From: Phenylobacterium immobile (ATCC 35973)
Lineage (GTDB): Bacteria; Pseudomonadota; Alphaproteobacteria; Caulobacterales; Caulobacteraceae
Length of the DNA stretch: 64,000 nt
Assembly: GCF_001375595.1 (NCBI RefSeq)
Contig: NZ_CVJQ01000001.1
Location: 1 to 64,000 of the forward strand
Direction: 5' to 3'
The notes under the pieces are model-generated. The model did not search any database and was not told where the DNA came from. It saw only the letters and a program-made list of their open reading frames with translations. The translations under genes were made by a program, and so were the position numbers. Positions 1-7,567 of this stretch are shown here, piece by piece. The first letter of the stretch is position 1. Each line of letters opens with the position of its first letter.

Positions 1-47
1 TCGGCGCGCCGGTGACCGGCTCCAAGGAAAAGGCGTGGGGCGGCTAA
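1..47 (+). CDS. C-terminal end of an unidentified gene
   Basis: An open frame enters from the left edge and ends at TAA (45-47). The visible tail reads GAPVTGSKEKAWGG. The following hairpin with a T-run fits the end of a transcription unit. The tail is too short to assign a family. Confidence 0.6.
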   Translation, partial: GAPVTGSKEKAWGG

Positions 48-80
48 GCCTTAGCCAAACCTAGCTAGCACCTCAGCGGA

Positions 81-108
81 AGGGCGGCTCGAAAGGGCCG
101 CCCTTTTT
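81..108 (+). terminator. Rho-independent terminator
   Basis: An 8-bp perfect stem (AGGGCGGC at 81-88, GCCGCCCT at 97-104) encloses an 8-nt loop and runs into five T (104-108). It lies 34 nt after the stop codon of the upstream partial gene. Confidence 0.85.
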
Positions 109-199
109 GCTGTGGGGACCTTAAACTTACGCTGGATCGGGAGACTTCCGGCCCGCCCTGCTGTGAACTAGACTCATGGTGAAGCCGCAAAGAGCCCCC

Positions 200-1012
200 A
201 TGCCCGACCTTCGCGAGTACCTCGACCGGATCGCCTACGACGGGCCTGTTTCGCCGAGCCTCGATGTCCTGCACGCCCTGCACCGGGCGCACATCCTGGC
301 CGTTCCGTACGAGAACCTCGACGTCCAGCTGGGACGGCCGCTGACGGCCAGTCGCGAGGCCGCCTGGGAGAAGATCGTCGGCCGGCGCCGAGGGGGTTGG
401 TGCTACGAGATGAACGGCGTCTTCGGGCTGGCGCTCGAGCTGGCCGGCTACGACGTCACACGGGTCGCCGGCGGCGTCGGCCGAGGCGGCGCGCCCGGCA
501 TGGCCGGCAACCATCTCGTCAATCTCGTCCGCCTGCCTGAGGGGTTCTGGATCGCCGACGTCGGCCTGGCGGACGGACCGCAAGACCCCTTCCGACTGGA
601 GGCTCACGCCTTCTCGGCGGCCGGTTTCGATTTCCGCCTCGAAGATCTTGGCGATGGCGCCTGGCGCCTGCACAACCACGACCTCGGCGCCGCGCCCTAT
701 TTCGACTTCCGCCCTGTCCTCGCGGACGAGGCGCTGCTGGAGAGCGTTTGCCAGGCGATCCAGACCCATCCGGAAAGCCCCAAAAAGCTCAACGCCCTGG
801 TGATGCGGCACACGCCTTCCGGCCTGCTTCAGCTGCGCGGTCGCGTGCTGCGCGAGGTGACGCCGGAGGGCCGCGTGGCGGAAACCCTCATCGCAACCGC
901 CGCGGAATGGGCCGACGTCGTGCGCACGCGCTTCGATCTGGACCTGCCGGAAGCTGCGTCGCTCTGGCCGCAGATCAGCGCGCGGCACGACACCCTGTTC
1001 GCCGCGACCTAA
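200..1012 (+). CDS. nat: arylamine N-acetyltransferase (NAT family)
   Basis: Cytosolic enzyme that moves acetyl from acetyl-CoA to arylamines, hydrazines or similar acceptors through a cysteine. The Cys-His-Asp triad is visible: Cys in RRGGWCYEMNG, His in GNHLVNL and Asp in WIADVGL, spaced 37 and 15 residues as is usual for the family. Starting at 200 puts the catalytic Cys at residue 68, close to position 69-70 in characterised bacterial NATs. An in-frame ATG at 176 would add eight residues. The product is 270 aa, a normal NAT length. The stop codon interlocks with that of the convergent BLUF gene (shared CTAA, 1009-1012). The physiological substrate is unknown. Confidence 0.93.
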   Translation: MPDLREYLDRIAYDGPVSPSLDVLHALHRAHILAVPYENLDVQLGRPLTASREAAWEKIVGRRRGGWCYEMNGVFGLALELAGYDVTRVAGGVGRGGAPGMAGNHLVNLVRLPEGFWIADVGLADGPQDPFRLEAHAFSAAGFDFRLEDLGDGAWRLHNHDLGAAPYFDFRPVLADEALLESVCQAIQTHPESPKKLNALVMRHTPSGLLQLRGRVLREVTPEGRVAETLIATAAEWADVVRTRFDLDLPEAASLWPQISARHDTLFAAT

Positions 1013-1485
1013 AGGCCGGCCGTCGCCGCTACGATCCGCCGGTGCTGCGCTTCAAGCGCAGCGCCATGGACTGCGCACAGGTGGGCCAGCATGGCGATGA
1101 CGTCCTCGGCCGGCGCAAGATAGAGGTCGCCGCCGAGGTCGCCGCCATCGATGACGCTTTCGTCCAGGTCCGAAAGCGTCATGCCGCACATGGACCATCG
1201 ATCGAACTTCCGATCCGACGACGCCTCCTGCAACCGGAGCCTGACGTCTTTATGACGATCGTCCTGCAAGATGCTGGCGAAGACCGCATCGACCGCCGCG
1301 TCCGCGCCTTCCAGAACCTGACAAAAGTGGACTCCGTCCGACCAGAGGAACCCCGTGACGCCCAGCGCGGCGTTGCGCCCGTGCGATTCCACGAGAATAT
1401 CTTCCATGGTGCTGGGAAGGGGGCCTGCGGCCCGCGCTGTGATGCGGCTCACATAGAGGAGCCGCTGGATCGAGCCTTGCTTCAC
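1009..1485 (-). CDS. short BLUF-domain blue-light sensor
   Basis: The BLUF domain binds FAD and senses blue light by rearranging hydrogen bonds around the flavin. The three flavin-contacting residues are present: Tyr11 in LLYVSR, Asn38 in GRNAALGVTG and Gln56 in FCQVLEG. The Asn-Gln distance of 18 matches AppA. A Trp-x-Met (WSM) follows near residue 105. I chose a GTG start at 1485 because AGGAGG lies 4 nt upstream; the longer frame to 1515 has no such site. The protein (158 aa) has only a C-terminal helical extension and no output domain, so it must signal through a partner. No obvious effector gene is adjacent. Confidence 0.9.
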   Translation of the reverse strand: MKQGSIQRLLYVSRITARAAGPLPSTMEDILVESHGRNAALGVTGFLWSDGVHFCQVLEGADAAVDAVFASILQDDRHKDVRLRLQEASSDRKFDRWSMCGMTLSDLDESVIDGGDLGGDLYLAPAEDVIAMLAHLCAVHGAALEAQHRRIVAATAGL

Positions 1486-1540
1486 CTGACCTCCTGACCG
1501 CAGATCCGTACGCACGCCCGTCCGACCGCATACTCCGGCG

Positions 1541-1578
1541 AAGCCGACTCCAAGTAACAGGTTCGATGTCGGCTTTTT
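1541..1578 (+). terminator. orphan plus-strand terminator-like hairpin
   Basis: AAGCCGAC (1541-1548) pairs with GTCGGCTT (1568-1575) and five T follow on the plus strand (1574-1578). Both flanking genes are on the minus strand and the nearest plus gene ends at 1012. On the minus strand no T-run follows, so this does not serve the yaiI gene. Confidence 0.4.
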
Positions 1579-1603
1579 CTTGGCGCGATCAAGTCAGAAC
1601 TTA

Positions 1604-2062
1604 TCACGTTAAGCGGGCGCGTCGGGCCTTCGTCACCGCGATGTCGAGCGCCTGGAGAAAGCGCGACCGGTCGGCCGGCGCGAAGGGGCGCGGCCCCCCG
1701 GTGATCTCGCCCATGGAACGCAGGTGTTCGCCGATGGCCCGCGAGGCCAAGGCTGCGCCAATGTTGTCGGCCGTGTAGAGACGCCCCGTAGGATGCAGCG
1801 CCTGGGCGCCGGCGCTGAGCGAGCGTTCCGCCAGCGGGATGTCGGCGGTGATGACGATGTCGCCCACCCGCGCCCGCTCGGCGATCCAGTCATCGGCGAT
1901 GTCCGGTCCAGCGTCGACCACCACGAGGGAGATGCGGGGACCGCGGGGCGTACGGATCCAGCTGTTGGACACGACGAAGACCGGCAGCTCGTAGCGGTCG
2001 GCGACCTTATAGACCTCGTCCTTCACGGGGCAGGCGTCGGCGTCGATGTAGAGGCTCGTCAT
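1604..2062 (-). CDS. yaiI: YaiI/YqxD family protein (DUF188, UPF0178)
   Basis: A 152-residue cytosolic protein of the DUF188 family, which has a PIN-like fold and no settled biochemical role. The diagnostic N-terminus IDADACPVKDEVYKVA is present with its acidic cluster, followed by the conserved segments VSNSWIRTP, GPDIADDWI, ITADIPLAERSL and TNDNIG-like YTADNIGAAL. Length is normal for the family. It lies alone on the minus strand, divergent from the gene at 2126 with 63 nt between them, which must hold both promoters. Confidence 0.92.
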   Translation of the reverse strand: MTSLYIDADACPVKDEVYKVADRYELPVFVVSNSWIRTPRGPRISLVVVDAGPDIADDWIAERARVGDIVITADIPLAERSLSAGAQALHPTGRLYTADNIGAALASRAIGEHLRSMGEITGGPRPFAPADRSRFLQALDIAVTKARRARLT

Positions 2063-2125
2063 CGCTCCCTTCTAGTCGCAAATGGCGCAGGCGACAGGCC
2101 CGCCAATGCGCTCTAGGAGAGCCCA

Positions 2126-2806
2126 ATGATCCCTTGGGAGCATCTCGACAGCGCGAGCGTGCCCGACGGCGGCGGCGAGCTGCGCCTCATGCGCCGCGGC
2201 GCGGAGTGGTCGATCATGGCCGGCCCCATCGAGCTGATGAACAGTCGGCTGAGCGGCTCGGAGGAGGCGCTGGCGAGACTGGCGGCAGCCTGGCTGGGCG
2301 GTCGCGCCACGCCGCGCGTCCTGATCGGCGGCCTGGGCATGGGCTTCACCCTGCGCGCGGCGCTGGCCGCCTTTCCGGCCGACGCCCAGATCACCGTGGC
2401 CGAACTCGTTCCGGAGGTCGTGGCCTGGGCGCGCGGCCCGCTGGCGAGCCTGTTCGCCGGCAGCCTGGAGGATCCGCGCGTGGTCATCCGGATCGGCGAT
2501 GTCGCCAACGTCATTCCCCTGGAAGGACCGATCAGCGAACCCTGGGACGCGATCCTGCTGGACGTGGACAACGGCCCCGAGGGGCTGACGCGACCGGCCA
2601 ACGACGCGCTTTATGACGCAGCGGGCCTCAGAGCGGCATGGGCTGCGATCACCCCCGGCGGGCTCCTGGCGGTATGGTCATCGGCGCGCTTTCCCAGCTT
2701 CACGCCGAAACTGCGACGGGCGGGATTCGTCGTGGAGGAACATGCCGTGCGCGCGAGCAGCCGCGGCCGCGGCGCGCGGCATACCATCTGGCTGGCGGCC
2801 CGCTAG
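2126..2806 (+). CDS. spermidine synthase-like class I methyltransferase-fold protein
   Basis: A Rossmann-fold protein of 226 aa resembling the catalytic half of spermidine synthases. The cofactor loop VLIGGLGMGFTLRAAL, the acidic ribose-binding position in ITVAELVPEVV and the motif WDAILLDVDNGPEG are visible. AGGAG precedes the ATG by 6 nt. Many short alphaproteobacterial members have no proven polyamine activity, and neither speD nor other polyamine genes are near. The substrate is therefore open; a SAM-dependent methyltransferase role is the main alternative. Confidence 0.75.
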   Translation: MIPWEHLDSASVPDGGGELRLMRRGAEWSIMAGPIELMNSRLSGSEEALARLAAAWLGGRATPRVLIGGLGMGFTLRAALAAFPADAQITVAELVPEVVAWARGPLASLFAGSLEDPRVVIRIGDVANVIPLEGPISEPWDAILLDVDNGPEGLTRPANDALYDAAGLRAAWAAITPGGLLAVWSSARFPSFTPKLRRAGFVVEEHAVRASSRGRGARHTIWLAAR

Positions 2807-2952
2807 GGTCCGTATGGGGTTGCGGCCTCTCCTGGGGCGAGGCAGTTATCTGCCGTAGCCGACCTCTCAGGCCTCGTTGCGCCAGGGCTCGTGCGGCTGA
2901 CCAAACCCTTCCGGTGCGCCGAACTCAGCGCGAGCCTCGCAGGATTGAGCCG

Positions 2953-3618
2953 ATGACTGAAGACCTGCTGAATGGCCCCAGCGAGGCGCCCGCCAGCGGA
3001 GCAGCCCCCAGGTCCATCGTCGTGCTGCTGCATGGCTATGGCTCAAACGGGTCCGACCTGATCGGCTTCGTCCCCTATTGGCGCGACGCCCTCCCAGACA
3101 CCCTGTTTCTCGCCCCAGACGCGCCGCAAGCTTGTCCGGGCACGGCGTTCGGCCGCCAGTGGTGGCCGCTGACCAGCCTCGCGCCGGAGGCGCGGGCGGC
3201 GGGCGTACGGGTCTCAGCGCCGGCGTTGAACGCCTTCATCGATCATCACCTGGCCGCCCACGGCCTGGTCGAAGATCGCCTGGCCCTGGTGGGCTTCAGT
3301 CAAGGGACGATGATGGCCCTGCATGTCGCGCCCCGCCGCCAGCGTCCCATCGCCGGCGTCGTCGGCTACGCGGGCATGCTGGCCGACCCGGACGCCTTGG
3401 GCGAGGAAGTCCGGAGCAAGCCGCCGATCCTGTTGGCGCACGGCGACGCCGACGATGTTCTGCCGCTGACGGCCATGCGTCAGGCGGAGGCCAGGCTGAC
3501 GGCGCTTGGATTCCCGCTGCAGACCTATGTGGCCGCTGGCCTGGGGCACAGCGTCGACGCTGAAGGCCTAGCGCTCGGCGCGCGGTTCCTGGCCGAGACC
3601 CTCGCCTCGCGGCCCTAG
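2953..3618 (+). CDS. alpha/beta hydrolase, phospholipase/carboxylesterase family
   Basis: A 221-residue serine esterase of the carboxylesterase/YpfH type. The oxyanion-hole segment VVLLHGYGSNG, nucleophile elbow GFSQGT, catalytic Asp in LLAHGDADDVLP and His in GLGHSVD are all in the expected order. The open frame extends upstream to 2638, but that part is low-complexity read-through across the intergenic gap. The start at 2953 has AGGA upstream. The stop codon interlocks with the convergent Rieske oxygenase gene (CTAG, 3615-3618). Short-chain or thio-esters are likely substrates, by family only. Confidence 0.88.
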   Translation: MTEDLLNGPSEAPASGAAPRSIVVLLHGYGSNGSDLIGFVPYWRDALPDTLFLAPDAPQACPGTAFGRQWWPLTSLAPEARAAGVRVSAPALNAFIDHHLAAHGLVEDRLALVGFSQGTMMALHVAPRRQRPIAGVVGYAGMLADPDALGEEVRSKPPILLAHGDADDVLPLTAMRQAEARLTALGFPLQTYVAAGLGHSVDAEGLALGARFLAETLASRP

Positions 3619-4958
3619 AGCACGCCTTCGGTCAGGGGGATGGTGCGCGCGGTCTTCAAGGCCGGCCAGTTCTCGGCGTCCATCCAGTCGGCCCAGGCGC
3701 GGTAGGTCCAGAACTGGGCGTGCTCGTTGATCAGCTCGTCGACGTAGGTGATCCCTTCGGCGCGCTTCACAGCGGCGAAGCCTGCGCCCATCTCGTAGTT
3801 GAGGGGGTAGCGACGGGCGATTGAGCCGCGCGTGGCCCGCGTCGACTGATCCCAGTTCTCGCCATCGTCCTGCTCCAGAAAGCCGGCCGGCCCAAAGTTG
3901 TGGTTGGCGTTGTGGACGACCTCTTCCTGCTGCTCGTCCGAGACAGACTTATCGACCAGGGTGAACCACCAAATTTCAGTGATCTCGGGCCCCTTCGGCA
4001 GGCGCAGGCAGACCTGGTTGCCGGTCAGCCACATGTTCGGGAAGATGTTGGGGTGGCCGCCGGCCTCCATGCCGACTTCGCCCAGAATCTCGCGCGCGCC
4101 GGGCTTGCGACGGCGCCACAGGTCGCGCTTGCGCGGATTGGTGTCGGGCTCATTCTCCAGCTTGTCGAGCGCCTCGGATGTGACCTTCGGGCCGCCGATG
4201 GCGTGACCGTATTCGCCCATCACCACGCGGAAGATCGAGCGCACATAGTCGGGCGTCTGCGGCGAGTTGGGGTTCCGAATGGCCCGGAAGCCCGACATGT
4301 AGGCCGAGGCGTGACTGATGGAGGCGTGGTAGAAATCGAACAGGTTATCGACGGCCAGCTTCCAGTTGCAGGTGATCTGGTTCTTCTGAACGCCCTCGAC
4401 GATCATCAGATCGCCACGTTCCGCCAGGAGGTCGATGCTGAGCCGACCGACCGGGCCCAGGAACTCTTCCAGGTCCGGGGCTTCCGGGTCCATGGTGGCG
4501 AAGACGAAACCCTTGTAGCTGGCCACCTTGCCAGCCTTCACCAGGCCCCACTGCGACTTGTCCAGCTGCTCGTGGTAGAAGTCCTTGTAGCCGGGGACGC
4601 CGATCAACTGGCCGTCCAGGCCATAGGTCCAGCCGTGGTAGGTGCACAGGAACGATCGCGCATTGCCGGCTTCCGCGCGACAGACCGCATTGCCACGGTG
4701 GCGGCAGCTGTTCAGCAGGACCTGAAGCTCGCCCTTCTTGTCGCGAGTCGCGATCACCGATTCTTCGCCGATGAAGCTCAGGAAGAAATCGCCCGCCTTC
4801 GGGATCTGGCTCTCGTGGCACATGAAGTTCCACGCGCGGGCGAAGATCCGCTCCAGCTCCATCTCATAGACCGCCTGGTCGGAGAAGATGATGCGGTCGA
4901 CGGTGTGGCGCGCCACATCGACATAGTCATGAAACGGCTTGTCAGCGCCTCTAAGCAT
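3615..4958 (-). CDS. aromatic ring-hydroxylating dioxygenase, alpha subunit (Rieske)
   Basis: The large subunit of a Rieske non-heme iron oxygenase, 447 aa. The Rieske [2Fe-2S] ligands are C85-x-H87 (CRHRGN) and C105-x2-H108 (CTYHGW). The mononuclear iron site is the typical D208-x2-H211-x4-H216 (DFYHASISH). The start at 4958 has GGGAG 6 nt upstream; the open frame continues to 5291 but that part is compositionally non-coding and crosses a terminator. No beta subunit, ferredoxin or reductase lies nearby, so electron transfer partners must be elsewhere. The substrate (aromatic acid, betaine-like or steroid) cannot be deduced. Confidence 0.9.
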   Translation of the reverse strand: MLRGADKPFHDYVDVARHTVDRIIFSDQAVYEMELERIFARAWNFMCHESQIPKAGDFFLSFIGEESVIATRDKKGELQVLLNSCRHRGNAVCRAEAGNARSFLCTYHGWTYGLDGQLIGVPGYKDFYHEQLDKSQWGLVKAGKVASYKGFVFATMDPEAPDLEEFLGPVGRLSIDLLAERGDLMIVEGVQKNQITCNWKLAVDNLFDFYHASISHASAYMSGFRAIRNPNSPQTPDYVRSIFRVVMGEYGHAIGGPKVTSEALDKLENEPDTNPRKRDLWRRRKPGAREILGEVGMEAGGHPNIFPNMWLTGNQVCLRLPKGPEITEIWWFTLVDKSVSDEQQEEVVHNANHNFGPAGFLEQDDGENWDQSTRATRGSIARRYPLNYEMGAGFAAVKRAEGITYVDELINEHAQFWTYRAWADWMDAENWPALKTARTIPLTEGVL

Positions 4959-5076
4959 CGCGATCACTCCCAAGATTGGGACGATGGCGTGCCTGAAAGC
5001 GCCCGCCGTCAACGGCCTTGGCCCAAGCCCGCAAGTCTTGGCCCAAGATGGCAGATGAGACGGCGGCCCCAAACGC

Positions 5077-5110
5077 AAAAGGCCCCCGCCTCCAGTGGAG
5101 AGCGGGAGCC
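5077..5110 (-). terminator. Rho-independent terminator of the 5249-5635 gene
   Basis: Read on the minus strand, GGCTCCCGC (5110-5102) pairs with GCGGGGGCC (5089-5081), with an inner CTCC/GGAG stem and a 3-nt loop, then TTTT (5080-5077). It lies within the 290-nt gap between the secreted-protein gene and the Rieske gene. I saw nothing else in that gap apart from the Rieske ribosome binding site. Confidence 0.75.
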
Positions 5111-5248
5111 CCGTGCGACCTCGGCTCGCCCCAACCGATGCCGGGGAAAGCCTTGGAAGGATCGCCGCCGTGAGGCTGCGATGCCTTCTAAACCCAAACG
5201 GCTCGGACCTTGTTCCGCACGCCGCGGAATTTTCAAAGACCCGATAGC

Positions 5249-5635
5249 CTAGTCGGGCGACGCGCCGGAGCAGCCGGACCAGATCACGCATTCAACCTTG
5301 GCGTCGTCCGCCGTGAGGCTGACCAGCTTGCCATCCGGCCCAAAGGTCAGGGTCTGGGCGTTGATCCGGGTCTTGCCGCCGCCGCCCACGAGGTTGAGCA
5401 ACGGCACGAAGGTCACCGGTCGGATGCGCGTTTTCGTCCAGGCGTAGGTCACCGTGCGCGAGCCGTCGGCGTGGAGCTGGTTTCGCGCCGGCGAGCCGTA
5501 ACGGGCCAGGATATCGCTGTAGTCGGTGACGCCGACCTGGACCTTCTCGACCACCGGCTTCTGGGCGGCGGCCGCACCCGTCGGGGCGGTCATGAGGACG
5601 AGGCCACAAGCGAGAACTCTTAAATTCACGCCCAT
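5249..5635 (-). CDS. small secreted protein, BamE/SmpA-like fold possible
   Basis: A 128-residue exported protein. Starting at 5635 (AGGAG 6 nt upstream) it has a signal peptide ending near AAAAQKP. The mature part begins VGVTDYSDILARYGSPAR, followed by a beta-rich segment with YAWTKTRI and FGPDGKLVSL. This pattern of a short helix pair, G-x-P turn and strands resembles BamE/SmpA-type domains, but I would not assign that function. Two cysteines near the C-terminus (CVIWSGC) could form a disulfide. No lipobox is evident. It has its own downstream terminator, so it is probably monocistronic. Confidence 0.7.
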   Translation of the reverse strand: MGVNLRVLACGLVLMTAPTGAAAAQKPVVEKVQVGVTDYSDILARYGSPARNQLHADGSRTVTYAWTKTRIRPVTFVPLLNLVGGGGKTRINAQTLTFGPDGKLVSLTADDAKVECVIWSGCSGASPD

Positions 5636-5773
5636 ATCGCTCTCCTGCGAAAGGAAAGGCATCCTAGCACAGGCTCGCGCGCTGAGCGCGGCGTAGGCGA
5701 CTGGCGCGGCCGTGCGGCGATAGAATGGCGCATTTCTGAGCGTCAGCCCGAAGGCGCAGGCAGGCGGCGACCC

Positions 5774-6238
5774 CTAGAGGGTCGTCCCCGCGTTGGCAGG
5801 CACCTGGATCAGGGTGAAGAAGCTCATCACCAGCTCGCCGTCCTGATTGGTGACGGTGGTGGCGGTTCGGACGACGCCGCGGTCGGCGCGGCTTTTTGAG
5901 GGGACGACCTCAAGGATCTCGCGGCGCACCCGCAGCCGGTCGCCAGGGCGAACGGTCTTCAGCCAGCAAAGCTCGTCGATGCGCAGGCCCAGCATCGGCG
6001 TTGCGCCGAACGGGCTTTCATCGACGAACTCGCGCATCACCCGGGACGCCACGTGCCAGCCGCTGGCGATCAGCCCGCCGAACCGGCCGCGAGCCGCCGC
6101 CTCTGGATCGATGTGCATGGGCTGCGGATCGTAGGCCCGCGCAAATTCGATGATCTCGGCTTCGGTGATCTCAAAGGGCTGACCCAGCCAAACTTCACCG
6201 ACCTTCAAGTCGTCGAGGTAGCGATCTGGATGGGCCAC
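5774..6238 (-). CDS. MaoC-like hot-dog hydratase/dehydratase
   Basis: A single hot-dog domain protein of the MaoC/(R)-enoyl-CoA hydratase group. The catalytic Asp-x4-His pattern is in ARAYDPQPMHIDP, followed by FGGLIASGWH. I prefer the GTG at 6238 (GAGG 8 nt upstream), which avoids overlap with the preceding gene. The frame is open to another GTG at 6280, which would overlap that gene by 32 nt. It is last in a run of five minus-strand genes after queC-queE-queD and an ABM protein. A link to queuosine is not implied by its family, which usually acts on CoA thioesters. Confidence 0.82.
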   Translation of the reverse strand: MAHPDRYLDDLKVGEVWLGQPFEITEAEIIEFARAYDPQPMHIDPEAAARGRFGGLIASGWHVASRVMREFVDESPFGATPMLGLRIDELCWLKTVRPGDRLRVRREILEVVPSKSRADRGVVRTATTVTNQDGELVMSFFTLIQVPANAGTTL

Positions 6239-6248
6239 CGAAGTCGCC

Positions 6249-6542
6249 TCAGCTGACGCGTGCGTACTCGTAGTCTTCACGGCTCGGCGGGCCGGCGAGG
6301 AATCCTTCCGAGATGCGCGGACGGCCCTGGCTCACCTTGAAGTGCTCGTCGAGCGCGGCTTGGCTCTCCCACTGCTCGAGCAGGACGACCTTGTCGGGCT
6401 CTTGGGCGCTGCGGAAGACCTCGTACTGAAGGCAACCCGTCTCCTCCGCCATGACCGCTTCGGCGCGCGCCCGGAAGGCCTCGGCGAAGTCGGCGCCCTT
6501 GCCGGGCAGGGCGGTGAAGGTGATGACGAGGCGAAGGGACAT
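6249..6542 (-). CDS. ABM-domain (antibiotic biosynthesis monooxygenase-like) protein
   Basis: A 97-residue dimeric alpha+beta barrel domain protein of the ABM/YgiN type. The typical pattern is visible: LVITFTALPGKGADFAEAF, then ETGCLQYEVFRS, then VVLLEQWESQAALDEHF. Members act as cofactor-free quinol monooxygenases or heme-degrading enzymes, and many are uncharacterised. It lies 11 nt downstream of queD and 10 nt upstream of the MaoC gene, so it is probably co-transcribed with the que genes. Its substrate is unknown. Confidence 0.85.
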   Translation of the reverse strand: MSLRLVITFTALPGKGADFAEAFRARAEAVMAEETGCLQYEVFRSAQEPDKVVLLEQWESQAALDEHFKVSQGRPRISEGFLAGPPSREDYEYARVS

Positions 6543-6553
6543 GGCGAGCCTTG

Positions 6554-6922
6554 CTAGAGGTTAAGCGCGCAGCTCTCGCCGACCGTGGGACGGGAGACGA
6601 CGATGCGGGAAAGGCCTGGGAAACCCGACTTCAGGCGCTCGACGAAATAGAGGCAGAGATGCTCCAGCGTCGGACTCTCGAGGCCGGGCTTCTCGTTGAG
6701 CAGGCCATGATCCAGCTCTTCGGCGACCGCCTTCAGCGCCCGATCAAGTTCGCCCAGATCGACGACCCAGCCCACCGGCTCGACGGCCTCGCCACGGATG
6801 GTCGCCTCGACGCGAAAGGAGTGGCCATGCAGGCGCGTGTAGGGGCCGCCCTTGACGACCGGCAAATGGTGGGCGGCGTCAAAGCCGGCCGACTTGGTGA
6901 TCTCGAAAACTGCGGCGCTCAT
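6554..6922 (-). CDS. queD: 6-carboxytetrahydropterin synthase-like QueD
   Basis: Second step of preQ0 synthesis: dihydroneopterin triphosphate to 6-carboxytetrahydropterin. Zinc ligands are visible as His18 in FDAAHHLP and H32/H34 in LHGH. WVVDLGELDRAL, LDHGLLNEK and the C-terminal Glu in VGESCAL match QueD. The catalytic Cys of E. coli QueD (Cys27 in CGRLHGH) aligns with Tyr28 here (YTRLHGH). Related alphaproteobacterial proteins may share this change, so either another residue substitutes or activity differs. The gene starts 12 nt after the queE stop. Confidence 0.88.
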   Translation of the reverse strand: MSAAVFEITKSAGFDAAHHLPVVKGGPYTRLHGHSFRVEATIRGEAVEPVGWVVDLGELDRALKAVAEELDHGLLNEKPGLESPTLEHLCLYFVERLKSGFPGLSRIVVSRPTVGESCALNL

Positions 6923-6934
6923 GACAGGGAGGCT

Positions 6935-7567
6935 CTACGCGATGCCCAGATACTTGTGGGTCTGGACGCTTAAACGCCACCGTGGGTGGGCGAGGCAATA
7001 GGCGATCGCGGCCTGGGTGTTCTCCAGCCGCATCGGCCCGTCCATGGGCTGGAGCAAAAACCGCTCGAAATCCAAGGCCTCGAACCGCTCCGGGTCGACG
7101 CCTGGTTGGGGAAAGACCAGTTTCAGTTCCTGGCCGTGGATCTGCACGACGCCGGCGTCGGCCTTTGGGCTCACACAGATCCAGTCGACGCCTTCCGGAA
7201 CCGGCAATGTGCCGTTGGTCTCGAGCGCGATGGCGAAGCCGGCCGCGTGCAGGGCCCTGATCAGGTCTTCGTCGACCTGCAACAGGGGCTCGCCGCCCGT
7301 GATCACGACTAGCCGATCGTGAGGCCCGCCGATCCACGCCGCCTCGATGGCCGCGGCCAGCGCCTGGGCGTTGGCGAACCGGCCCCCGCCTTCACCATCC
7401 ATGCCGACGAAATCGGTGTCACAGAAGGTGCAGACCGCCGTGGCGCGGTCCTCCTCGCGGCCAGACCATAGATTGCAGCCGGTGAAACGGCAGAACACCG
7501 CCGGCCGGCCGGCTTGGCCGCCCTCACCCTGCAGGGTGAGGAAGATTTCCTTGACCGCGTAACTCAT
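6935..7567 (-). CDS. queE: 7-carboxy-7-deazaguanine synthase (radical SAM)
   Basis: A radical SAM enzyme that contracts 6-carboxytetrahydropterin to 7-carboxy-7-deazaguanine. It carries the long-spaced cluster motif C-x14-C-x2-C (CNLW...CTFC) typical of the proteobacterial QueE group, with [14 protein letters not shown] before it and [10 protein letters not shown] after it. The start at 7567 (MSYAVKEIF) overlaps the queC stop by 4 nt (ATGA), indicating translational coupling. The open frame to 7615 lies inside queC. The product is 210 aa, normal for the family. Confidence 0.95.
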   Translation of the reverse strand: MSYAVKEIFLTLQGEGGQAGRPAVFCRFTGCNLWSGREEDRATAVCTFCDTDFVGMDGEGGGRFANAQALAAAIEAAWIGGPHDRLVVITGGEPLLQVDEDLIRALHAAGFAIALETNGTLPVPEGVDWICVSPKADAGVVQIHGQELKLVFPQPGVDPERFEALDFERFLLQPMDGPMRLENTQAAIAYCLAHPRWRLSVQTHKYLGIA

